DNA of 64,000 nucleotides from Dromaius novaehollandiae (taxonomy: Eukaryota > Chordata > Aves > Casuariiformes > Dromaiidae). This document shows, one piece after another, positions 56,501-64,000 of this stretch. The notes under the pieces were generated by a model. It ran no database searches. It worked only from the letters and a program-made list of their open reading frames with translations, and was not told where the DNA came from. The position numbers and the translations under genes are program-made. Location of the stretch: NCBI RefSeq assembly GCF_036370855.1, contig NC_088099.1, forward strand, positions 92,257,820 to 92,321,819, read 5' to 3'. Every line of letters starts with the position of its first letter. Position 1 is the first letter of the stretch.

Positions 56501-58840
56501 TCCATATGAAGACATTCAATTGCTCTTTACAAAGAAGGATATTATTATATTGTTTTATTTGAAATGGTCTCTTCGCTCATCCTTCCCCTGCTCTTTGAAT
56601 TATTTTTACAGTGGCAAATGTTTTGTCTCTTATTTCAATATTTTGTCATTGAACTAAGTCTTTTGCTTCCTTGTCTGTAGGGAAATTTTCTCTTACTAGA
56701 AAAACAGGCTACTAAAGAACAGAGCTGAATAAACTCCCTAACATTTTGCAGGACTGAAGGACATTGAATTCCTCCTTCCTAAAAGCTTTCTCCACCTTCA
56801 CATTACTTGGAATCACTACAATGACTCATACCTCCTTAAAACACAGATCAACATTTAACAGCACCACTGATGATGACTTACAGCAGAGAAAGTACAATCT
56901 TTCCCACATTAGTATTTCTTAGTGCTTATCAGCTTTTGATCCAGAACTGACTTGTCAGTCAAGTTTTCTAAAGTCAAGGATTGGGGATTAAGCAATTCCT
57001 CCTTAGTGAGGTCACACTATTTTGAAATGATATCTTTCAAAAAAAATCAGATTGGGTAATCATTGCATATTTGATATAGTAAAAGAAAAATCTCTTTAAA
57101 AATAGTTCACAGTAAAACTGAAAAGGTGTTTTTCCATAAAAGTGGTATGCAGTTTGTACTATCCTGTTACAGCTGGAAGCATTTCAGAAAACATAGGCAA
57201 AAGCAGTAAGTTGTCATTGAATTGCCCGTCAGCTAAATATTAATTGTATCTAATACCCAGGATGACACAAACACACAAGTGGTACAATGTTAACATAGAA
57301 CAGAACTCGCAGTAAAATGAAGTGAAGGTGGACCTGGTCCACTCCTCTACACTTGCAATGAGAGTAAAAACACAGAGATCACCTGATGCCCATAACCTGT
57401 CCCTTACCCTGTAGAAACATCTAATAATAGTACAATGTGTCTCCAAGGGCTTTATGGGAATTTGTGAAAAACAGGGGAGGCTGCCCTCCTGTAGATTTTA
57501 TAAGTAGTAAAACAGGAGTTAATGTACTCCAAGCGCCACCACAGTTACTCACTCAATCAGCTCCATGGTTGCTACTGTGCGGCTCTGCAATAAGAGGACG
57601 TAGCAGAAGCAGCCTGATGTCTGCCACTGTAGCTGCATTAACTGCTGGTGGAGGTGTAGCCAGTAAGCATCTCGCCAACTCCAGCATCTGCAAGGCTTCG
57701 GTTAAACTTTGGTCTGCTCTGTAGCTCAGAGGTCTCTCTGTCTCTGATATCTGTGTATGTAATAAAGTCCACCAAAGTCATCTTGTAGTTTCAAGGCCTT
57801 TTGACATTCTCCTAGCAGAGAAGTGGCAGTGTATCTGTGGCAGTGTATAATTTATTCATTTGGTATAAAGAGTTTTGGTGTGGAAGCATTTATGGTAATC
57901 TGTGGCTAATTTCTTTTTTTCCCTAATTTTTTGTTTACAACTCCTATAATTAGGAAACTCTTCTTCGAGATTGCCAGATTCTGGTCAGAACACCGAAGAT
58001 TGCAAATCATCCTGTTTAATTTTATTTTTTTTTTTCCAAATGGGCATTACTCAATCAAACTTTGGAAAAGGGAAATGTGTCCTTCCACTTCCTTTGGTTT
58101 TGACTGACAAAAATCAATTTCATAAGCTCAATTCACATGTCTCATAGCAGCAGTCAATCCAGATCAAAATTCACCATTCCAGGAGAATTAAAAAGTATCT
58201 ATCTGTTACTGGGAAATAAGGAATAGTATAGTTTTGTCCTATGCCTGAGAGTTCAATTTGAATATACATAAAATTATAGCTTTCAAACACACACATATAT
58301 AAGATAATACAGGGAGACACTGCTGATGAAAAACGCTTCCCCGCATAAAGCAAAAATAACCTGGTTTTGTACCACTGACATTTAGAGAGGCAGGGTCACA
58401 GCAAAAATGCCTGCTTTCATATGCACAAAACTCTGAAGAGCTACCGTGTGGTCCCTTTTCTCCCGATGGCATAACTCATGTCTTACAGGATGCTGGAAGT
58501 TTCATTGCAGCCTTCTGCTCCTGAACAGTTTTCACAGAGCAGTGATAATTCCAACAATTTTCCACCCTCGGGACTTCAGTACTGCTACTTTGTTTTTTAA
58601 TTGCATAAAGCCCTTCATTAGTAAGGCCCCTGACAGTGGTAAGTTGGCCTAGCAACAAGAAGAGTGAGGTCAGAGCAGTCACCTGCCAGTTCTCCAACCT
58701 GTGCGGCAGATTCCTGCTGCTCTGGGTGGACTGAGAAAGCTTGAGTAAATCAGAGCAGGAGCTGTATCAGTTCACCCCACCGAGGGTCTGACCCAAGGCT
58801 ATTTAAATGACCTTAGCTGTGTGTTCTTACGCTATATAGA
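53600..58840. other. intergenic, no gene recognised
   Basis: 5.2 kb of AT-rich sequence. Open stretches such as 54476-54748 (-) and 57437-57724 (+) have no recognised domain. No RNA gene seen. Confidence 0.5.
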
Positions 58841-58844
58841 CTAT

Positions 58845-59268
58845 CTTACCAGAGGAGACAAGAGCTTGGCTTGTTTAGTCTATCAGACAAAGACAGAGTA
58901 TGAAGACTGCTCGGGGATACAACTGCTGCCTATAAGTACATGGCGGGGTAAACACTCAGGAGAGAAGTGAGAAAAACTATTTGAGTCAAAGGGCAATGAT
59001 GGCATGTCAATAAATGAGTACAGGCTACCCATGTGTAAATTCAGACTGAAAATTAGAGGAAAGTTCCCAACCATTAGGGCAGTGTCTTCCATTTGTCTTC
59101 CATTTTGAAGGCAAATCAACCCAGCTCATTTCAAAATGACATACAACAAGTTAGTCTACAGTGTTAGGGAGACCTCACAAATATGCAGTGCTATAGGATG
59201 CAGTATCTGCAGTCGTTAGGGAGAAAACCTGATGTCCCCATGAGACCTCTTTTCCAATTCTATGTTCC
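58845..59268 (+). mobile_element. ancient CR1-type LINE 3' end
   Basis: Follows the block order of the CR1 3' region. A GGCTTGTTTAGTCTATCAGA block (58868-58887) is followed by CTGCCTATAAGTACATGGCG, GGGTAAACACTCAGGAG, an AACTATTTGAGTCAAAGG block, GAAAATTAGAGGAAAGTTCC and CAACCATTAGGGCAGTG. It ends near CATGAGACCTCTTTTCCAAT and TCTATGTTCC. Age and divergence are similar to the 45310-46640 copy. Confidence 0.8.
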
Positions 59269-59956
59269 TAAATAATATTTGAGAACCTCTGTGTTCTGGA
59301 TTTTTTTCAGTGCAATCTTAACTGTGAACACTATCTCCCTGCTCCCTCCCCATCCCCTCCAAGGCAAAACATTAACAAACTTCCTTCCAGGACAGCGAAG
59401 AAAACTGTCTTTTCTAGAAACTGTCTTTTACTTAAAGCATTACTTTTAACAAAAATGTATGTACAGCTTACTGTCTCCTGAGTGTGTCTGTGTGTGTTTG
59501 CATGTAAGTCTTCTCTCTCACACATTTAGATCAGGAGACCTGGGGTAACCTTAGTGAAACCAGTGGCATTAGAGTGGTGTGAAATCAGTAGAAATAAAGA
59601 GAATGTATGAAGCAGTCAGAATCAGGCTGTAATACACTCAGTGCTGCTCTTATAGTATGTACTGCTGCTGTCATTGGAGTTTTTGGACACCAGTTTAATC
59701 CTTTAATGGCCAAGTGTTGCCATCACCTTCTGTCAGTTGGTGTTCTGGATGCGATTCGGGCATAGGAAGAGCTCCAAAGACCCTTTTGGTGGTGATTAGA
59801 GCTCCAGATATAGCTGAGTGAATGGCAGGGTCAGAACATAACACTTAATTTACAGATTGCGCTGTCCACAAAGTGGATGGTTTCCATATAAAGGTAAAAC
59901 ATGAGCCTCAATATTACAAAACCTTTTAAAAGGTAGATACCTATTTAACAACAAAT

Positions 59957-59993
59957 ACACACACACACACACACACACACACATATTATTGTA
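59957..59993. repeat. (AC)n microsatellite, about 18 units
   Basis: Uninterrupted AC dinucleotide tract of about 37 bp. Confidence 0.97.
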
Positions 59994-60157
59994 GGTTCCT
60001 TGGGGAATAACAGTTTTCTGTGATGCGTTTAACTCACTTGTACAGGGTGTGAAGATAATACTGTGCAAGGGTGGAGGAGTGTTTTATTAGAAGAGGTAAA
60101 CTTTAGTTTTATTATGGTTCTGGTTTATTTGTGGTTCATATACTATATGTATGTACT

Positions 60158-60179
60158 AAAAAAAAAAAAAAAAAAAAAA
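60158..60179. repeat. poly(A) run, 22 nt
   Basis: Uninterrupted A homopolymer. The upstream sequence shows no poly(A) signal or recognisable retrocopy, so it is noted only as a simple repeat. Confidence 0.95.
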
Positions 60180-60717
60180 CAACCAAAATACTGTTTCTCT
60201 AATACTAAGAATTTATCTCAGGGTTCTCAGTGACGAAGATTTCTCTCCACTAACATTGACATAACTGGTCAATTGCCCAGAACTCCCACTTTATTGCAGT
60301 CTATAGCATTTCTGATGAATATCTGCCAAGATATTTCATTGCAATTTTACAAAATGTATTAAAAAAGAAAGATCTCAAGCAGTTACAGCCTGATCCAACT
60401 GACATTACTCAGCTAAAACATCCCTGTGAGTTTAAGAGAATTTTCTGAATAAATAAATCTGTCCTTACTGCATAAAAACTCATACTTTCAGCCTGATAAT
60501 TGTATTTAGCCGATTGTAATTCATCTTTCCTATAATTCCTTTAAAATCACATTCTTGGAGGAAATGTTGCTATTTAATTGCTGCTGCTATTAAGCAATTT
60601 TTACAAATTATTTTCAGTAATTTCAGTCCCTGAAACAGAATGACAGGCTAATAGCACAGAAACTCTGTGTATCTACTCACAAAGCCGGTCTTGCACTTTC
60701 TCTAAAATATATAGGTG

Positions 60718-60731
60718 TATATATATATATT
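60718..60731. repeat. short (TA)n tract
   Basis: Seven TA units, preceded by GTG and followed by T-rich sequence. Confidence 0.9.
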
Positions 60732-60939
60732 TCCCACACACATTTACATGTTTGTCTCCATCTTGACTCAGAAGAGACCATCTCAGACGAGAAGATGGCT
60801 CAGGCTCAGTGCTTGGGTTCTCAGCTGAGACAGCCAGTAAGGAGGATATGTCAGGTTTAAAAGAATGGCATGGGCATGGTCAGTGAACCTGTAAAATCAT
60901 GTTGCCTATGTCGCCAGATGGCTATTAGCAGCAATTACT

Positions 60940-60969
60940 GTTAAGCACCGGTTATAGTTAAGCACCGGT
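60940..60969. repeat. 13-bp direct repeat containing ACCGGT
   Basis: GTTAAGCACCGGT occurs at 60940-60952 and again at 60957-60969, 17 bp apart start to start. The core resembles Grainyhead/TFCP2-type sites (AACCGGTT). It sits about 1 kb upstream of the PHLPP1 coding start. Confidence 0.9.
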
Positions 60970-61673
60970 GTTCGTAGTGAGGCACAGCAGAAGGGTGATG
61001 GCGCAGAGGTCTCATTATCAGTGCTCCAGGCCATACGGTTTCCCGTGAACAGCTCTTTCTGTAAAACCTTCTGGTAAGACTTAAGGACTATAATCATCGT
61101 GCATGGGACAAAGTCCTGGAATAATTCTGAAACTGCTTAAGCCCTGTGCCATGGAGAGTCACAGCATACCGCGCCTCCTCAGGGCCACCGGCTGGAAGTC
61201 AAGACACTTCCAGAGTATTCCAGACTCTCACCCTCGTCCCACCGGCGCACTCCCATCCCCAAGGGGCCCGTCCTACCCACAGCTGTCAGGAAAGGAGGGC
61301 AGGGGGAAGGGCAGCTTGGCGGTGACAGACGGGCAACCCTGACACACGACATCTCGGGGCGTGCGGCGCAGCGGGCCCCACGCTGCCGTGCGGCCGCAGA
61401 CGGCCGTGCGGGCAGACAGGGGGACCTCGGCTTGGCGCGGGGCGCGGCCGGGACCACACGACGGCTCGACGTGCTCGGGGGGCGGCCGGACCTCAGCAAC
61501 GCAAAGCGGCGGAACCGCGCCCGGCGGCTGGGGACGATGCCCGGGGCCAAGCGCGACCACAGGGAGTGGCCTGCCCGCCCTGGAGCAGGCTGCACGGGCG
61601 ACGGTGAGGAGCCCGCCACTCCTGCCACGCTCAACGGCCCAACCGCCCCGCGCGGCAGCAAGCGGAGCGGCGG

Positions 61674-61754
61674 GGCGCAGGGGCGGCCGGGACGTGTAGT
61701 CCGCGGGCGCCCGCCATGGGGCTTCGGACTACACGTCCCGGCCGCCCCTGCGCC
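61674..61754. promoter_or_regulatory. perfect 30-bp inverted repeat carrying two ZNF143-type motifs
   Basis: The left arm 61674-61703 and right arm 61725-61754 are perfect reverse complements over 30 bp, separated by 21 bp. Each arm holds ACTACACGTCCCG, a match to the promoter motif ACTAYRNNNCCCR associated with ZNF143. It lies on the + strand at 61728-61740 and on the minus strand at 61688-61700. The spacer contains CGCCATGG, which has the CCAT core of YY1 sites. The arrangement lies about 400 bp upstream of the PHLPP1 ATG. Confidence 0.9.
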
Positions 61755-61870
61755 GGGCGCGGTCACGATGTGTTTATCGGCGAGGCCCCGCCTCGCCGCG
61801 CGAGCGGTGGCGTCACCCGCGCGAGCCTCCCTGGCTCGGCGGCCCTTGCGAACGGCGAGGCGGGGGCTGC

Positions 61871-61884
61871 TTAATATTCATGAG
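61871..61884 (+). promoter_or_regulatory. AT-rich TTAATATTCATGAG element in the GC-rich promoter
   Basis: A 14-bp AT-rich island within continuous GC-rich sequence, placed where a TATA-like or POU-type element could direct initiation about 30 bp downstream. Function is inferred from position and contrast only. Confidence 0.35.
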
Positions 61885-61943
61885 TCTCGGAGCGCGGGAG
61901 GGGAGAGGAGAGGCAGCTCGTCCGCCTGCCCTCTCCCTCCCTA

Positions 61944-61976
61944 ATGGCGCTTGCGACAGCTGGGGAGCGGGGCTGA
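61944..61976 (+). other. upstream ORF 1 in the probable PHLPP1 5' UTR
   Basis: ATG followed by nine codons and TGA, encoding MALATAGERG. It is closed well before the main start codon. It counts as a uORF only if transcription begins upstream of 61944. Confidence 0.5.
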
Positions 61977-61999
61977 GGCGGCGCGGCGGCACCGGCGGC

Positions 62000-62020
62000 A
62001 TGTTCCCCGCGGCTACGTAA
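62000..62020 (+). other. upstream ORF 2 in the probable PHLPP1 5' UTR
   Basis: ATG, five codons and TAA, encoding MFPAAT, 111 bp before the PHLPP1 start. An in-frame ATG at 61880 would extend it to 46 codons ending at the same stop. Confidence 0.55.
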
Positions 62021-62130
62021 TCGCCCCGGAACGCGGCGCCTCGCTCCCTGCGTGCGGCTCCCCCCGCGCCGCGCCGTGCCGCGGCGCTCCCAGCAGGGCG
62101 GCGGCGGCGGCATCCCCGGCCCCGCGGGCA

Positions 62131-63457
62131 ATGGAGCCCGCGCAGCAGCGAGCGAGAGAAGCGGCGGGGAGCGGGCGAGGGGAGCCGGAGAGCAGCTCCC
62201 CGGGCAGGAGGAGTCAGGCGGCGGAGAGCAGCGTGGAGCCGTCGGGCAGCGGCGGGGCCGGGCAGCTGGACGGTAAAGCAGCCGACGGCCCGCGGAGGAG
62301 GCGAGGGGTTGCTGGCGGCTTCGCTCCCCCCGCGGCGCTGGCGGCCACCGGCGGGGCCGGCAGCGCCAACTCCCTGCTCCTGCGGAGGGGCAGGCTGAAG
62401 AGGAACCTCTCGGCCGCCGCCGCCTCCTCCGCCGCCGCTGCCCCCGCCGCCTCCCTGGGCACCCGCAGCTTGGACAGGAAAGCGCTGCTGCTGAAGCCGC
62501 CCCGGCAGCTGCAGCCCCTGCAGTCCCCGGAGCGGGACTGGGTGCGGCGGGACCTGCAGCGGGGCTGCGTCCACGTCTACGAGCGCCACATGAACTGCTA
62601 CTTGCGCCCGGTGCTCTGCACCCTGGAGACCACGGCGGCCGAGGTGGCCGCCCGGCTGCAGCAGCTCGGCCACAGGGGCGGCAGCAGCGTCGTGCGGGTC
62701 CTGGGCAAGGCGGGCGCGCTGCTGCAGCCCGCGCCCGAGCCGGCGGTCCCCGCCGGGCCGCCCGCGCCCGCCGGGGCGCCGCCCGAGCCCGCGGCGGAGC
62801 GGCAGTGGCCGCAGCCGGCGGAGAAGCCGCGAAGCCGCCGGGGGACGCGGAGCGGGCTGCCCGGCGGAGACTGCGAGGAAGCGGCCCGGCCCGGCCGCCT
62901 GCCACTGGGCGGCAGCGCCGAGGAGGGCAGTTTGGCCGGCGCCCGGCCGAGCCCGGCGCCCTCCGGCTTCAGCCCCGTGGCGCCGCCGGCCGAGCTGTAC
63001 CTGGCCGGGCCGCCACTGTCCTGCCCCTCCCTGCTGGGCGAGCTGGGGCCGGCCGGCTCCGACACGGAGAGCTTCAGCCCCAGCGCGGAGAGCGTCTCCG
63101 ACCGGCTGGACCCCTACAGCAGTGGCGGCGGCTCGTCCTCATCGGAGGAGCTGGAGGTGGAACCGGTGCCCCCCGACGGGGAAGAGGAGGCAGGTGCGGG
63201 GCCGGGCCGCGGCCCGCCGGGCCGCAGTCACCCGTGCCCAGGGGAGCTGCCCCCGGGGCGGGCGGTGGCCGAGCCGCCGGGGCCGCCCGCCCTGTACGTG
63301 CAGCTGCACGGCGAGACCAGCCGCCGGCTGGAGGCCCACGAGAAGCCGCTGCAAATCCAGAACGACTACCTCTCCCAGCTGGGCTTCCGGGACCTGTGGC
63401 GGGTGCAGGAGGAGGGCATGGACTCGGAGACCGGCTGCCTCATCCGCTTCTACGCAG
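62131..63457 (+). CDS. PHLPP1: PHLPP1 exon 1, N-terminal part of the PH-domain leucine-rich-repeat phosphatase
   Basis: Encodes 442 residues plus one base and ends at a CAG|gtgatg donor (phase 1). The start is the first ATG of this frame, in good context (G at -3 and +4), and begins MEP as in mammals. Conserved islands are NSLLLRRGRLKRNLSA, TRSLDRKALLLK, and the RA-like region from about residue 136 (RDWVRRDLQRGCVHVYERHM, then YLRPVLCTLETTAAEVAARL). DTESFSPSAESVSDRLDPYS follows at 311, and LYVQLHGETSRRLEA to LIRFYAG at about 388-442, leading towards the PH domain. Ala/Gly/Pro/Ser-rich linkers join them. PHLPP1 dephosphorylates the hydrophobic motif of AKT and PKC. This long N-terminus is the form with the RA-like domain (PHLPP1-beta/SCOP). 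PH, LRR and phosphatase parts lie beyond the window. Confidence 0.95.
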
Positions 63458-64000
63458 GTGATGCCGGGAGCGACCGTTGGGATACGGGGGGCGACCGTTG
63501 GGGCGGGGCGCGGCCCCTCCCCCCGCGCGGGCCGGTGGAGCGGCGCGGCCGGAGGGTGCGGAGGGCCCCCGGGCTCCCCGCTCGCCCCGCGGGGCCGGCA
63601 GCGCTTCCGCCGGGCGTGTTTCCAGCAGGCCGGCAGCGGTGCTCGGGTCCTTGGCTTTACCTGGGCGCCGGTGTTTGGTGCAGCACTGGGGTTACGAAGG
63701 TTCCCCCTCCGTCGCCATCGGCGACGCTCGGCGCTCGAGGTTAAATCGGTTTTGATCCGCTGCCGCCTTTAGGGGAGGGGAGATAGATACGCGTTGGTGC
63801 CGCTCTCTAGGGTGGAAGGTCAAAGCCTACTTCGGATATTTACATAACGCTGATCGCTCGCTCGGGGCTTGATGTGGCTGTTTGCTATGGTGTGTTTTTT
63901 TAAATCGCTTAATAACAGCGCTGAGGGCCAGGCAGGGTTACTCAGAAGGGATGTAAGGGGAGATCCTCACGGTTTAACTTCTGAAATAAATCGTAACTGT
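63458..64000. other. PHLPP1: start of PHLPP1 intron 1
   Basis: Begins with donor gtgatg. It is CpG-rich to about 63760, then becomes AT-richer. The exon frame stays open to 63744 by base composition, but similarity to PHLPP1 stops exactly at the donor. No further exon is visible. Confidence 0.85.

Larger units (their letters stand above)
59270..61200. other. intergenic sequence upstream of the PHLPP1 CpG island
   Basis: AT-rich sequence with an (AC)n microsatellite, a 22-A run, a short (TA)n tract and a 13-bp direct repeat. It turns CpG-rich from about 61150. A stretch near 59545-59640 vaguely resembles old amniote repeats but is not claimed. Confidence 0.55.
61220..63760. promoter_or_regulatory. 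PHLPP1 CpG island (promoter, 5' UTR, exon 1)
   Basis: About 2.5 kb of very GC- and CpG-rich sequence spanning the upstream region, the first exon and the start of intron 1. Within it are GC boxes (GGCCCCGCCTC near 61784), a CRE-like GGCGTCACC near 61810, an inverted repeat with ZNF143-type motifs, and an AT-rich element at 61871-61884. Transcription start is inferred to lie somewhere around 61850-61950; it is not visible directly. Confidence 0.85.

Noticed and set aside
59545..59640. Old amniote SINE-like stretch
   Set aside because: Only a loose resemblance with no terminal features; too weak to annotate.
60158..60179. Poly(A) tail of a processed retrocopy
   Set aside because: No poly(A) signal upstream, no gene-like sequence and no target duplication.
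61179..61766. 195-codon minus-strand open frame upstream of PHLPP1
   Set aside because: Low-complexity translation in a CpG island, with no recognised domain. Antisense transcription from the promoter is possible but coding is not supported.
61871..62905. 344-codon and overlapping 286-codon open frames on the minus strand over PHLPP1 exon 1
   Set aside because: Low-complexity Arg/Ala/Pro/Gly translations opposite a clear PHLPP1 exon. They are explained by GC-rich composition, which removes stop codons on both strands.
63458..63744. Extension of the PHLPP1 frame past the donor
   Set aside because: Similarity to PHLPP1 stops exactly at the phase-correct donor; the extension is GC-rich intron.

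Overview
The window looks like avian (bird) nuclear DNA. It carries CR1 LINE copies of different ages, long AT-rich introns with GT-AG boundaries, a CpG island, and two neighbouring genes that are also neighbours in other vertebrates. The species cannot be fixed from this sequence alone. No rRNA, tRNA, CRISPR or bacterial-type feature was seen.

Layout. Positions 1-23450 hold the 3' two thirds of ZCCHC2 on the + strand. Ten exons (3008-21521) join in frame into 784 codons plus a stop. They end in a CCHC zinc knuckle and a proline-rich tail, followed by a 1.9 kb 3' UTR with two poly(A) signals. A CR1 LINE copy lies in the first visible intron (1031-2382, minus), and a possible solo LTR lies in another (6977-7428). 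Positions 23460-61200 are a gene desert of about 38 kb. It contains ancient CR1 remnants, most clearly 45310-46640 and 58845-59268, and smaller pieces near 29440, 35296 and 51836. It also contains a broken PIF/Harbinger transposase fossil (52880-53590), a GC-rich island with no gene (37570-38500), and AT-rich blocks with octamer and homeodomain-type sites that could be conserved enhancers. Positions 61200-63760 are a CpG island with the promoter and first coding exon of PHLPP1 (+ strand, coding 62131-63457). Intron 1 runs off the end of the window.

How the parts relate. ZCCHC2 belongs to a family of RNA-binding adaptors for TENT4 poly(A) polymerases. PHLPP1 is a PH-domain, leucine-rich-repeat phosphatase acting on AKT and PKC. 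They share a conserved order (ZCCHC2 then PHLPP1, same strand) but no evident pathway.

Most notable structure. The PHLPP1 promoter contains a perfect 30-bp inverted repeat (61674-61703 and 61725-61754). Each arm carries a match to the ACTAYRNNNCCCR promoter motif bound by ZNF143-type factors. The Harbinger fossil, the candidate enhancer blocks and the symmetric ZCCHC2 exon with a weak donor are also worth checking. Family assignments come from reading translated sequence and from memory of the families; no database search was run.
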